61,313 nucleotides of DNA from Oscillospiraceae bacterium (GTDB lineage Bacteria; Bacillota; Clostridia; Oscillospirales; Oscillospiraceae): NCBI GenBank assembly GCA_009783555.1, contig WRDH01000002.1, forward strand, positions 1 to 61,313. The letters are read 5' to 3'. This document shows positions 17,523 to 26,658 of the stretch, piece after piece (the stretch's first letter is position 1; each line of letters starts with the position of its first letter). Under the pieces are notes generated by a model. That model searched no databases. It saw only the letters and a program-made list of their open reading frames with translations, and was not told the DNA's origin. The translations under genes were made by a program, and so were the position numbers.

Positions 17523-19643
17523 ATGAACCCTATATCAAAACCGGTTCAAAAAACTGACCACTGTGCAAAAGCAAACGGCAGTGCAAGGTATGTATGTGAC
17601 TATCCTGTCTCCGGCATGCTTTTCGGCCGCATTATACGTTCGGAAATCGCAAAAGGAGTTGTAAAAAGGGTTATACTGCCCGATATGCCGCAGGGTTACT
17701 TCTATGTTGATAAAAATGATGTCACCGGCATAAATGAAGTTCATATGATACAAGATGATACTCCTGTTTTTACGGACAACGTGGAGTTTATCGGCGAGCC
17801 TGTCGGTATGCTTGCCGGACCTGATGAAGATGAAGTAAATAAGTTTTTATCTGCTGTTGAGATTGATTATATCGAGCTGGATCCCGTTCTTGACGTGAAT
17901 AAATCAGATAATGTCTTTTTTGATTTTAACATTAATAAAGGTGATGTTGACGATGCTTTCAAAAGTGCTGATAAAGTCATCGAGGGAACATATAAAACGG
18001 GCTTGCAGGAACATATTTATCTTGAAACAAACGGTATAATTGCCGAATACCGTGACGGGAAGCTGTTCGTCCACGGCTCTTTACAATGCCCTTATTATGT
18101 ACAGCGTGCCGTTGTAAGAGCAACAGGGCTCAGACCCGATGATGTAATCGTCCGTCAGGATATTACAGGAGGAGGGTTCGGCGGTAAGGAGGATTTTCCA
18201 TCCACGCTTGCCTGTCAAGTTGCTGTAGCTGCACTAAAAGCAGGCGGCAAGCCTGTACGGGTTGTTTTTGACCGTGAGGAAGATATTATAGCAACCAGCA
18301 AACGCCACCCGTCTATATGTACATATAAGGTTGCTGTTAAAAACGGAAGAGTAACGGGAATGGCAGTTGATGTACTGATTGACGCAGGTGCATATACGAC
18401 TATGTCAATGGTTGTTCTGCAGCGTGCCACGATTGGAGCATGCGGAGTTTATGATATTGCGAATATTAAGATACACGGACATGCCCGCAAGACTAACACC
18501 GTTCCAAACGGAGCGTTTCGCGGTTTTGGCGGTCCGCAGGTTTTCTTTGCCGTTGAGATGATGATGACACATGTTGCAAAGGAGCTTGGAGTAGATTCCG
18601 TTGATTTCAAGCTTGCTCATTTTGCAAAGCAGGGTGACCTTACCTCTACAAGCGGAATATACCATTTCCCTGTTCCTCTGCTGGCAATGGCGGAAGATGT
18701 TTTGCGCGAAAGCGATTACTACCGGAAAATGAATGAATTTAAGAATCAGAGCGGAAGATTTAGAAGAGGTATCGGGTTTTCTGCAATTTTCCATGGAGCA
18801 GGTTTTACCGGAAACGGTGAACGCGATATAATCAAAGCCACCGCAAGGCTAAAAAAACACACGGACGGTAAAGTTGAGATACTTACGGGCAATACGGATA
18901 TGGGTCAGGGTCTTAATACTACATTTATTAAGATCGTCGCGCAAGAGCTGAGTTTGCCGTATGAGCAAGTAATAAACGAACTTCCCGATACTTCAAGAGT
19001 ACCGGATTCAGGACCCACGGTTGCGTCACGTTCGATTATGGTTGTCGGTGAGCTTTTACGCCGCGCTGCCGCGGAGTTGAAGAACTGTTGGATAGACGGC
19101 GAGGAGCAGGTAATAGAAAAGCACTATGAGCACCCTGACTTTTTGATACCGTTTAATGCGGATACATTTACGGGTGATGCTTATCCGACTTACAGTTGGG
19201 CGGTTAATGCTGTCGAGGTTGAAGTAGATACTCTCACCGGATTTATCACAGTACCGGGCGCGTGGGGTTCATTTGATGTCGGCACTCCAATTGATGAGAA
19301 TATCGTAATCGGGCAAATGGAAGGCGGTTTTGTGCAAAGCCTCGGTTGGGGCATAATGGAAAACTGTGCTCCCGGAAACGGACGTATAGGGAATAAACTT
19401 ATGTGTGATTATATTATACCGACATCGCTGGATATTCCGAATATGAAAATTATGCTCTATGTTGAGCAATACCCCGAAGGCCCGTTCGGTGCAAAAGGCG
19501 CGGGTGAAATGCCGCACGTTGGCGGTGCTCCGGCAATAATTGAGGCAATTCAAAACGCATTGGGAGTGAATATATATAAGCTGCCTTTCATGCCTGAGGA
19601 TGTTATGGACGCGTTAAGAAAGGAAAATTTGCCGTATGGATAA
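17523..19643 (+). CDS. xanthine dehydrogenase-type molybdopterin-binding subunit
   Basis: The 706-residue subunit begins at the Ald_Xan_dh a/b hammerhead domain (PVQKTDHCAKANGSARYVCDYP). It contains the molybdopterin loops GGGFGGKEDFPS, GAFRGFGGPQ, GNTDMGQGL and GAKGAGEMP, with the active-site Glu in the last. It oxidises xanthine or a related hydroxylated purine; selenium-dependent relatives look alike and cannot be separated by eye. AAGGAGG precedes ATG 17523. The 3' end overlaps the FeS/FAD subunit by 8 bp. No xdhC-like maturation gene or ygfK reductase is present. Confidence 0.95.
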   Translation: MNPISKPVQKTDHCAKANGSARYVCDYPVSGMLFGRIIRSEIAKGVVKRVILPDMPQGYFYVDKNDVTGINEVHMIQDDTPVFTDNVEFIGEPVGMLAGPDEDEVNKFLSAVEIDYIELDPVLDVNKSDNVFFDFNINKGDVDDAFKSADKVIEGTYKTGLQEHIYLETNGIIAEYRDGKLFVHGSLQCPYYVQRAVVRATGLRPDDVIVRQDITGGGFGGKEDFPSTLACQVAVAALKAGGKPVRVVFDREEDIIATSKRHPSICTYKVAVKNGRVTGMAVDVLIDAGAYTTMSMVVLQRATIGACGVYDIANIKIHGHARKTNTVPNGAFRGFGGPQVFFAVEMMMTHVAKELGVDSVDFKLAHFAKQGDLTSTSGIYHFPVPLLAMAEDVLRESDYYRKMNEFKNQSGRFRRGIGFSAIFHGAGFTGNGERDIIKATARLKKHTDGKVEILTGNTDMGQGLNTTFIKIVAQELSLPYEQVINELPDTSRVPDSGPTVASRSIMVVGELLRRAAAELKNCWIDGEEQVIEKHYEHPDFLIPFNADTFTGDAYPTYSWAVNAVEVEVDTLTGFITVPGAWGSFDVGTPIDENIVIGQMEGGFVQSLGWGIMENCAPGNGRIGNKLMCDYIIPTSLDIPNMKIMLYVEQYPEGPFGAKGAGEMPHVGGAPAIIEAIQNALGVNIYKLPFMPEDVMDALRKENLPYG

Positions 19644-20970
19644 TGTGAATCAGTTTCCTAAAGTAAAATTTACTCTTAACAATAATAAAATCACTTACAG
19701 CGGTAATCCTTCTATAAGGCTTCTTGATTATTTACGCAGTGATTTGGAGCTGACCGGGACAAAATGCGGGTGCAAAGAGGGAGAGTGCGGTGCTTGTGCG
19801 GTGCTTGTAGACGGCAGGCTTATAAACTCCTGTCTGATTGCCATGGGCAGCTTGTGTGATGCCGATGTAGTTACTATTGAAGGATACGGTAAAACAGAGC
19901 GATTTGCTGCTCTTGATAAGGCTTATGCGTCTGTTTCCGCTGTTCAATGCGGTTTTTGCATACCCGGCATGATGATGGCTTCGGAAAGTATATTATCTTC
20001 TAATCCGGATCCTACGGAAGAAGAAATTCGAATTGGAATGTCCGGTAATATTTGCAGATGTACGGGATATAACTCTATTGTCAAAGCCATAGGTATAGCC
20101 GCAAAAGATAGTGATCAATTTTTGAAAGACGAGCTTTCACCCCGCGCGCCGCAGACTAAAACCCATCCGAAATCATTAAATGATGTTCTTAAACTGAGAA
20201 AGAATACATCACTTATCCCCTACTCCGGCGGCACTGATTTGATGGTATCGGGCAAATGTTCCGAAGCCCGGTATCTGTTTATTAATAATATGGAAGAGTT
20301 GCACCGGATTAGTGAAGATGAGAAATTCATCCGCTTCGGTACAGCATGCACATTCACGGAGGTCATCGAAAGTCCGCTGTCACCTGCAATTCTTAAAGAA
20401 GCATGTGAGCAGATAGCAGCTCCGGCAATTAGAAATGCCGGAACCATCGGCGGCAACATCGCCAACGGCTCGGCAAAAGCAGACAGTGCTCTGATTTTTA
20501 TGGTCACTGATTCAATGCTTCGTCTGGCAAATGCTGACCGTGAGCGCATTATACCCATAAAAGAGTTCTACCTCGGAGCCGGAAAAACAGCACTTGAACC
20601 CGATGAACTTATCGTTGAGGTGCTAATGCCGAAGTTAGGTATTGATAATTACTACTATAAAAAAGTCGGTGCCCGCAATGCTCTTGCGATATCAAGAACT
20701 TCATTTGCAGGCATTTTGGATGTATCAGACGGTATCATAAAAAACTGCGCAACAGCTTTTGGAGCAGTCATTGATGTAATAATCCGGCGCAGTGATATTG
20801 ATAATATGTTTATAGACAAGTCAATCGATGAAGCCAAAGCTCTGAAAGATAAGTATCTGTCTGCCTATGACGAAGCAATCCAACCAAGGCGCGGCAGAGT
20901 CGGCATACAATATAGAAAAGATGTGTGTATGAACTTGCTCAAGGATTTTTTGGTATCTAACGGTATTTAA
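19636..20970 (+). CDS. xanthine dehydrogenase iron-sulfur/FAD fusion subunit
   Basis: This 444-residue fusion has an N-terminal plant-type 2Fe-2S cluster (KCGCKEGECGACAVLVDG, about residues 37-54) and a second cluster domain (QCGFCIPGMMMA and GNICRCTGY). After a linker follows an FAD domain with YSGGTDLMV, RNAGTIGGNIANGSAKAD and the C-terminal CO dehydrogenase flavoprotein region. Many bacteria keep these as separate small and medium subunits; here one gene supplies both. Electrons pass from the Mo subunit via FeS to FAD. It overlaps the preceding gene by 8 bp and ends 23 bp before a convergent gene. Confidence 0.95.
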   Translation: MDNVNQFPKVKFTLNNNKITYSGNPSIRLLDYLRSDLELTGTKCGCKEGECGACAVLVDGRLINSCLIAMGSLCDADVVTIEGYGKTERFAALDKAYASVSAVQCGFCIPGMMMASESILSSNPDPTEEEIRIGMSGNICRCTGYNSIVKAIGIAAKDSDQFLKDELSPRAPQTKTHPKSLNDVLKLRKNTSLIPYSGGTDLMVSGKCSEARYLFINNMEELHRISEDEKFIRFGTACTFTEVIESPLSPAILKEACEQIAAPAIRNAGTIGGNIANGSAKADSALIFMVTDSMLRLANADRERIIPIKEFYLGAGKTALEPDELIVEVLMPKLGIDNYYYKKVGARNALAISRTSFAGILDVSDGIIKNCATAFGAVIDVIIRRSDIDNMFIDKSIDEAKALKDKYLSAYDEAIQPRRGRVGIQYRKDVCMNLLKDFLVSNGI

Positions 20971-20993
20971 TGGAAACAGCTCAGAGGGTATTT

Positions 20994-22226
20994 TTACGGA
21001 AGCACAATCAGCTCTTCTTTTTCTTCTCCAAAGTCGCCTACAAGATAGCGGTCTTTGGCTCTTTCTTTTTTATAGTAGGAAACTCTCTGATTGTAATAGT
21101 TTTCCCAGTTTGTCAGTTCCTGCAACGCATTTATCAGCATTACGTAATTATCTTGTATAGACAGGGTTATTTTTTGAAGTATTAATGTTCCTATATCGTC
21201 AGTTTCGTTAACCTTGGCGAGACCGTCAAGCCATTTATTTATGTCCTGCTTCAATTCAGTTGCAGTCTCATACCCGCTGTAGATTTGAAGTATTTCCGTG
21301 TTTTTTATGTCTGTTTTCGTAGCTCGGTTTACCATTATTGTAATCGCCATGCCATATAGAAAATCGTCACCACTAATGTTGCCTAACTCCGCTTGATAAT
21401 ATTGTTTATAAACCGGTCTTATTTTATTTATAATCATATTATGATTGCTGATAGATTTTGCCATGTTTGTTATTATCTTGTTAAACTCGGAATCTTCTTT
21501 AATGTTCTTTATCCTTCTCTCAACAAACAGCATTTTTGCGATACAAGTGCATGTCAGAAGCAAATCAACAAGATATATCAACGCATCTTTGTAGTTCTCG
21601 CTGAGATGGTCAAGCTTATAGTTTCTCTTCGAATCCGAAATCTCATCATTTCCCGATAATGCCGAAATGAACTTGACAGATTCAAATGTGTTTATCGTTT
21701 CACAGATTTTGTTTATAAACCTGTTTTTAGTTATTCTTGCTTTACGAAACGCCGATCTTCTCGGAAGCGAATCCCCTATTCCCCTTTTTACAAAAACAGT
21801 AACATTTCTAAGATATCTTCTTATTTTTTGTTTATAATAGGTCTCATTAAAGAGTTTGTTTAACTGCTCAATGTCTGTCGCAAAATAGGAGTCTTTGCAG
21901 AACTTATGCAGTATCACACGTATATCGGTTTTTGCAAGTTTCTTTATGAATGGTGAATCGGATTTTGTTCTTGTTTCACTTAACATAATGGCTATAGCAC
22001 TTGTAGTGATCATATCCAAGTTGTTAAATTGTTTCTTTACTTCGGTATCTAAATCATATACAACGGATATGGTTTTTTCCTGTTTATCAAAATGCTCAAA
22101 CGAATCCGGCTGCTCTTTTTCTACAAACAGCAGCTTTGCCAACGTTTTGGTTTTTGCATGTACACTACCTGCAAAAAGCCTTCCTTTATTTATGAACTTA
22201 TTACTTAGTTTTCCTGCCTCATTCAT
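20994..22226 (-). CDS. unknown protein, about 410 aa
   Basis: I do not recognise this protein. It is Lys/Asn/Ile-rich and mostly helical, with no clear membrane segment or catalytic motif; the middle holds YLVDLLLTCTCIAKMLFVERR and the end an acidic GDFGEEKEEL. Codon use is more A/T-rich than its neighbours, which suggests acquisition from elsewhere. The in-frame ATG 22247 has no ribosome binding site. ATG 22226 lies exactly 7 nt after an extended -10 (TGTTATACT), so a leaderless message starting at this ATG is plausible. It converges with the xdh operon, with only 23 bp between the stops. Confidence 0.65.
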   Translation of the reverse strand: MNEAGKLSNKFINKGRLFAGSVHAKTKTLAKLLFVEKEQPDSFEHFDKQEKTISVVYDLDTEVKKQFNNLDMITTSAIAIMLSETRTKSDSPFIKKLAKTDIRVILHKFCKDSYFATDIEQLNKLFNETYYKQKIRRYLRNVTVFVKRGIGDSLPRRSAFRKARITKNRFINKICETINTFESVKFISALSGNDEISDSKRNYKLDHLSENYKDALIYLVDLLLTCTCIAKMLFVERRIKNIKEDSEFNKIITNMAKSISNHNMIINKIRPVYKQYYQAELGNISGDDFLYGMAITIMVNRATKTDIKNTEILQIYSGYETATELKQDINKWLDGLAKVNETDDIGTLILQKITLSIQDNYVMLINALQELTNWENYYNQRVSYYKKERAKDRYLVGDFGEEKEELIVLP

Positions 22227-22233
22227 GACTGCG

Positions 22234-22242
22234 AGTATAACA
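22234..22242 (-). promoter_or_regulatory. extended -10 element giving a possible leaderless transcript
   Basis: On the reverse strand TGT-TATACT is followed by 7 nt and then ATG (complement of 22224-22226). The -35 (TAGCAA, complement of 22257-22262) is poor, as is usual with extended -10 promoters. Confidence 0.4.
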
Positions 22243-22359
22243 TACATAAAGAAAAATTGCTATAGGAAAACATGAGCGACAAGATAAAATGTATGCTCCA
22301 AGACGAGGTGAAACGGATATAGAGTATCTATGTTATATGTTCAAATGGTGTAAATCACG

Positions 22360-22893
22360 TTAAAAATCCGGTCTTGTCCTGCCATAGTTCTTTCTTCTAA
22401 ACTCACCATAACATTTTTGGCTACAATAAAATTGTCTATTATTTCGTTGTTTATCAGTTAGTGGACGATTACAATTAGCACAATGAGCATTAACGTGCTG
22501 CCAACCCTCTTTATTTAATCCACCTGTGTTCTTTCCGGAACGTCCTCTATTATTGAGTTGTTTACCGGTTGTTCTCCTGTCGTTCGTACCGGTTTTGCTT
22601 CCTGCAACTCCACCTCCTATACCAGCGCCAATACCGGCACTATTGCTGCCACTACCATTACTGTGGCTTGTGCCTGTAGATCCTCCTCCATAACCGCCTG
22701 TGCCGGACGAACTGATTGCAGACCATATTAGACCTCCCACTATAACAACCGCTATTATTGCTATAACAGGAACAATCCAAGTAGCTCCTCCGGCTCCTCC
22801 CCAGCTAAATATCCAATCTGCAAAAAAGACAACAACACCCAACAGTATAAATGCAGCAAAAAGTATACCCAATACTTTCAAACAGCCTCCCAT
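22360..22893 (-). CDS. small membrane protein with Gly-rich linker and C-terminal zinc finger
   Basis: The 177-residue protein has two N-terminal membrane segments (about residues 5-28 and 38-58), then a Gly/Ser-rich linker (GTGGYGGGSTGTSHSNGSGS) and a basic stretch. The C-terminal finger CANCNRPLTDKQRNN...FYCSQKCYGEFRRK reads CxxC...CxxxC, like MYM/FCS-type treble-clef fingers. Known families with this exact architecture do not come to mind. AGGAAAGG precedes ATG 22893. The finger is probably cytoplasmic and binds protein or nucleic acid; this is inference only. Confidence 0.7.
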   Translation of the reverse strand: MGGCLKVLGILFAAFILLGVVVFFADWIFSWGGAGGATWIVPVIAIIAVVIVGGLIWSAISSSGTGGYGGGSTGTSHSNGSGSNSAGIGAGIGGGVAGSKTGTNDRRTTGKQLNNRGRSGKNTGGLNKEGWQHVNAHCANCNRPLTDKQRNNRQFYCSQKCYGEFRRKNYGRTRPDF

Positions 22894-23009
22894 TAACCTT
22901 TCCTCCAGTCAAGTCATATAATTAATCGACATTCTTTATTAAGTAATATTATGTATCTGACAAAAATAACCAACATAATACTACCATGTTAAGTGCGGAA
23001 AGCTATATT

Positions 23010-25700
23010 TTATCTCCTTGAACTAATCTTGGATATTTCAAACCCTGCAATTGCTGTAATTACCAGCAATATGCAGATTGTCAGTTCTGTTGCTCCGAGA
23101 GGAATGACTGTAAAGAGGTCTCCCAGTACCGGTATATACATAACAGCAACCAATACAGCAAGTGCTGCTAAGGTAGCAAGGTTTAAAAATTTATTACCGA
23201 ACAGCCTCTTGCTTACTCCCATAAATGCATCAGATTTTGATGGATAAACAACGAGAAGTTCGGCGGCTACCAATGTGAAGAAGCACATGCTCATAGCAAG
23301 GATATGCCTGTCGATGCCGTCGGGTATGTTGGCTATGAAAAACCCGTATAGAAAAGCTCCGAATGCGCTGATGCAAATGAATATTGCTCTTATAATCACG
23401 GATTTCATTACACGCCTGTTTACAATAGCATCCTTTGGATTTCTCGGCTTTCTGTTCATCACTCCGGGTTCTTTGCCCTCCATTCCGAGAGCAAAAGCAG
23501 GGAGTGCATCTGTCAGCAGGTTTACAAACAGCAATTGTGTGGCGACAAGCGGCACCGGCAATCCGAATACGATGGCAAGAAGAACTATCAGAATCTCACC
23601 AATGTTGCAGCCCAGCAGATAACCTGTCACCTTTCTTATATTTCCGTAAATTGTTCTGCCTTGTTCAACAGCGCCTACAATACTTACAAAATTGTCGTCT
23701 GTCAAAATCATGTCTGCGGCCTCTTTTGTCACGTCTGTTCCGGTTATACCCATTGCAATACCGATATCTGCTTTTTTCAGTGAAGGCGCGTCGTTAACGC
23801 CATCTCCCGTCATTGCAACAATGTTATTATTTGCTTTGATGGCTGTGACGATTTTTACCTTGTGCTCCGGTGAAACTCTGGCAAAGACATTAACTGTCTT
23901 AACCTTTTCTATCAAGCTCTCGTTGGACAGGTCATTGATGTCATTACCGTCAAGAACTTCCGCTCCTTCTTCTATAATACCGAGGATTTGTGCAATCGCT
24001 GCTGCTGATTTTTTATGATCACCGGTTATCATCTTAACGGTTATTCCTGCACTGTGACATTGCATAACCGAATCTCTTACTTCTTCGCGCGGCGGATCCA
24101 TGATTCCCATCATGCCTACAAATACCAGGTCGTCTTCAACGTTGTCAATTGCACTTACTGTTTCATATCTCTTGTATGCAAAAGCCAATACCCGCAGTGC
24201 TTGTCCGGCAAATTGTTCGTTTTGCTCTATCAAATTTTGCTTTATTGAATCGGACATCGGCACTATAACCCCGTCAATATAAACGCTCGAAGATCGGTTG
24301 ATTATTGCATCGGGTGCGCCCTTTGTGTTCATGATAATATTGTTTCCGTGTTGATTATACGTTGACATCATTTTTCTGTCGGAATCAAACGGTATTTCTT
24401 GAATACGCTTATGAAGCTCATTCATTTCATCCTTATGCTGACCCAGCTTTGCTCCGAATACCAGCATAGCTCCTTCGGTCGGATCACCGATTATTAATGA
24501 GTGCTTTTCATCAAAAACCGCATCATTACAAAGAACGCCTATTTCAGCCATCAGAGATATGTTTCTGGAAACCATCCCGTCCGATACCACATGTCCCTTC
24601 GCTTTATATCCGACTCCCGTTACTTCGTATGCATTTTCCGGGTCGGCTACTTTTACTACAGTCATTTTGTTCTGAGTCAGTGTGCCTGTCTTGTCGGAGC
24701 AGATTACGGTTGTGCTTCCGAGTGTCTCAACTGCGCGGAGCTTCTTTACGATAACATGTGCTTTGACCATCTTTTGTACACCTAGAGCTAATATAACCGT
24801 TGCCACTATTGCAATACCTTCGGGAACAGCCGCGACTGCCAGTGATACTGCAACCATCAGCATTTCGATCAGGTCTCTATAGTCTCCGAAGCCCAGGAAG
24901 TTATATAATACGGCAACCAAAAATACAAATGCGCATGTTATGATACACAGTATGCCGAGAGATTTTGCCAAGTCGTTCAGTTTTGTTTGAAGCGGGGTTT
25001 TTGCTTCGTCTGTATCCTCAAGCATGGTTGCGATTTTCCCCATTTCGGTTTCCATGCCTGTAGCATATACAACTCCCGTGCCTCTGCCGTAAGTTACTAT
25101 GCATCCCGAATACGCTAAGTTTACCCTGTCGCCTATTGTCGCGTCAGGGGTCATAAGTGCTCTTGCGTCTTTCTTTACCGGCACGGATTCTCCCGTTAGC
25201 GATGATTCGTCAACTCTCATGTTTACGCTCTCAATAAGTCTCAAATCAGCCGGTATGAAGTCTCCTGCGTCCAGTATGACAATATCTCCGGTTACAACGT
25301 CGCAAGAGTCGATTTTTATTACTTGTCCGTCTCTTTTGACTTTTGCTTTCGGACTTGCCATGTTCTTAAGTTCTTTAAGCGCGTTGTCAGCCTTATTTTC
25401 TTGTGTTATTCCGATTATCATGTTTAATACTAGAATTGCAACAATAATAATCGCATCTTTTAAGCCGTCCCCGACAACAACTGAAATAACCGCTGCCGCG
25501 ATTAGTATAAGCACCAGAAAGTCCTTGAACTGGTCAAGAATCCTTAGAATAAGTTTGCGTTTTTTTGCGCTTTTGAGCCGGTTCGGTCCGTTCGCTTTCA
25601 GCCTCTCTTCAGCCTCTTCAGACGGCAGTCCGTTTGTAATATCCGCACTTAACTCGGTAAGTGTCTGTTGTATGTTGATAGTTGAGAATATATTGTTCAA
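23010..25700 (-). CDS. calcium-type P-ATPase (P2 cation-translocating ATPase)
   Basis: This 896-residue pump contains the N-terminal cation-ATPase domain, the actuator loop DESSLTGESVPVKK, membrane helix 4 with AAVPEGIAIVATV, phosphorylation site ICSDKTGTLTQN, KGAPDAII, hinge TGDGVNDAPSLKKADIG and helix 6 LLTDALPAFALG. PEGI and N-x-x-TD are the Ca2+-binding positions of SERCA/PMCA-like pumps. It exports Ca2+ (or Mn2+) at the cytoplasmic membrane. TTG is the start (complement of 25698-25700), 10 nt after AAAGG; no ATG fits before the first conserved residues. It diverges from the HEQEH protein. Confidence 0.95.
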   Translation of the reverse strand: MNNIFSTINIQQTLTELSADITNGLPSEEAEERLKANGPNRLKSAKKRKLILRILDQFKDFLVLILIAAAVISVVVGDGLKDAIIIVAILVLNMIIGITQENKADNALKELKNMASPKAKVKRDGQVIKIDSCDVVTGDIVILDAGDFIPADLRLIESVNMRVDESSLTGESVPVKKDARALMTPDATIGDRVNLAYSGCIVTYGRGTGVVYATGMETEMGKIATMLEDTDEAKTPLQTKLNDLAKSLGILCIITCAFVFLVAVLYNFLGFGDYRDLIEMLMVAVSLAVAAVPEGIAIVATVILALGVQKMVKAHVIVKKLRAVETLGSTTVICSDKTGTLTQNKMTVVKVADPENAYEVTGVGYKAKGHVVSDGMVSRNISLMAEIGVLCNDAVFDEKHSLIIGDPTEGAMLVFGAKLGQHKDEMNELHKRIQEIPFDSDRKMMSTYNQHGNNIIMNTKGAPDAIINRSSSVYIDGVIVPMSDSIKQNLIEQNEQFAGQALRVLAFAYKRYETVSAIDNVEDDLVFVGMMGIMDPPREEVRDSVMQCHSAGITVKMITGDHKKSAAAIAQILGIIEEGAEVLDGNDINDLSNESLIEKVKTVNVFARVSPEHKVKIVTAIKANNNIVAMTGDGVNDAPSLKKADIGIAMGITGTDVTKEAADMILTDDNFVSIVGAVEQGRTIYGNIRKVTGYLLGCNIGEILIVLLAIVFGLPVPLVATQLLFVNLLTDALPAFALGMEGKEPGVMNRKPRNPKDAIVNRRVMKSVIIRAIFICISAFGAFLYGFFIANIPDGIDRHILAMSMCFFTLVAAELLVVYPSKSDAFMGVSKRLFGNKFLNLATLAALAVLVAVMYIPVLGDLFTVIPLGATELTICILLVITAIAGFEISKISSRR

Positions 25701-25749
25701 TGTTTTGTTTCCTTTGCTGGTGAAGCAGCTGCCAAATGCAATTACTATC

Positions 25750-25778
25750 TTGAAATCATTAGAATTATATGGTATAAT
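25750..25778 (+). promoter_or_regulatory. sigma-A promoter of the HEQEH protein gene
   Basis: TTGAAA (25750-25755), a 17-nt spacer and TATAAT (25773-25778), 52 nt upstream of the start ATG in the divergent gap between this gene and the P-ATPase. Confidence 0.65.
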
Positions 25779-25829
25779 ATATAGATAATCAAGTGGTAAT
25801 GTTTCTATTATGGAATTAAGAGGTTAGAC

Positions 25830-26498
25830 ATGGATGTCGGACGTATTTCCAATATGAATAACATGATGGCTCTTGGAAGGGTTAACTCCCCTGCTGAGAG
25901 CTATGCTTCGCGTGCTAATGCTCCCCGTGCATCAATTTCGAACCCGACTATGAAAATGCCTACACATGGTTCTAGTGCTTTGTTTTTTAGTTCGGATGGT
26001 GATTTTGCGGAGATTTCCAATAGAGCTATGATTATGTCGCAGATTGCTCCGAATGCCGGGGTGGCAGCTCCGGTTCTGCGTGGCGTGCAAGGTATGCCGG
26101 GTGTGCAAGATTCGCCTTTTGAACATACTCCCGTGCTGACAGAGAGTGGTTTACTTGAAGAGTTAAAGCCGCAAGGCGTTTGTATTACTTGTGAAAACCG
26201 CAGATATGTCGATCAATCGGACGATTCTTCCGTCAGTTTCCAGACACCGACAAGCATAAGCCCGAATATGGCTGCCGCCGCTGTCGCTTCACACGAGCAG
26301 GAACACGTCAGAAACGAGCAGGCAAGAGCACACCGCGAAGACCGTGAAATAGTAAACCAGATGGTAACTCTCACCTACGACACCTGCCCCGAATGCGGCA
26401 AACAATTCGTCTCTGGCGGCACAACAAGAACAACCTCAATAAGCAGAGGGGATGATGAGGAAGGCTTTGAGGGTGCATTTGAAGGAGATTCGGATTGA
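25830..26498 (+). CDS. SprA-like protein with HEQEH metal-binding motif
   Basis: The 222-residue protein has a low-complexity N-terminal half and a conserved C-terminal half. CITCENRRYVD (CxxC) is followed by SVSFQTPTSISPNMAAAAVASHEQEHVRNEQA, then TCPECGKQFVSGGTTRT (CxxC). HEQEH fits HExxH zinc peptidases, and the whole block resembles SprA-related proteins. The two CxxC pairs could form a structural zinc knuckle. There is no signal peptide. AGAGGT precedes ATG 25830 and a clear promoter lies upstream. Its stop codon overlaps the start of a 22-bp tandem repeat. Catalysis is unproven. Confidence 0.65.
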   Translation: MDVGRISNMNNMMALGRVNSPAESYASRANAPRASISNPTMKMPTHGSSALFFSSDGDFAEISNRAMIMSQIAPNAGVAAPVLRGVQGMPGVQDSPFEHTPVLTESGLLEELKPQGVCITCENRRYVDQSDDSSVSFQTPTSISPNMAAAAVASHEQEHVRNEQARAHREDREIVNQMVTLTYDTCPECGKQFVSGGTTRTTSISRGDDEEGFEGAFEGDSD

Positions 26499-26540
26499 TA
26501 TGTAAAACATAGAAAAGTGATATGTAAAACATAGAAAAGT
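26497..26540 (+). repeat. perfect 22-bp tandem duplication
   Basis: Two identical 22-bp units (26497-26518, 26519-26540) beginning GATATGTAAAACATAG. The array starts inside the stop codon of the HEQEH gene and ends 1 nt before the -35 of the antisense promoter. The second unit also forms a 9-bp inverted repeat, TAGAAAAGT (26532-26540) with ACTTTTCTA (26545-26553), that covers the -35. Confidence 0.9.
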
Positions 26541-26541
26541 G

Positions 26542-26570
26542 TTGACTTTTCTAGTGTCCCATGTTACATT
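26542..26570 (+). promoter_or_regulatory. sigma-A promoter for a putative antisense RNA at the second small-toxin locus
   Basis: TTGACT (26542-26547), a 17-nt spacer and TACATT (26565-26570) read rightwards into the 3' region of the leftward 28-residue toxin-like gene. The arrangement matches that at 2728-2757. Confidence 0.65.
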
Positions 26571-26627
26571 GAATACACAAATAGGAACTGCCGCTTTTGC
26601 AGGGCGGCTCAGTCCTGAATTTAGAAG

Positions 26628-26656
26628 AGAGACGCCGTTGCTCTAACGGCGTCTCT
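26628..26656. terminator. strong hairpin at the 3' end of the second small-toxin gene
   Basis: AGAGACGCCGTT (26628-26639) pairs perfectly with AACGGCGTCTCT (26645-26656) around a 5-nt loop. It directly follows the toxin stop on the minus strand and would also lie in the opposing RNA. There is no long T-run on either side, but GGTTATTTT follows on the plus strand. Confidence 0.6.
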
Positions 26657-26658
26657 GG

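Noticed and set aside
22261-22311. 17-codon open frame upstream of the unknown gene
   Set aside because: No ribosome binding site or recognisable family; could be a decayed fragment but cannot be supported.
25099-25788. 229-codon plus-strand open frame
   Set aside because: Antisense to the P-ATPase actuator region; Ser/Ile-rich composition and no start signal.
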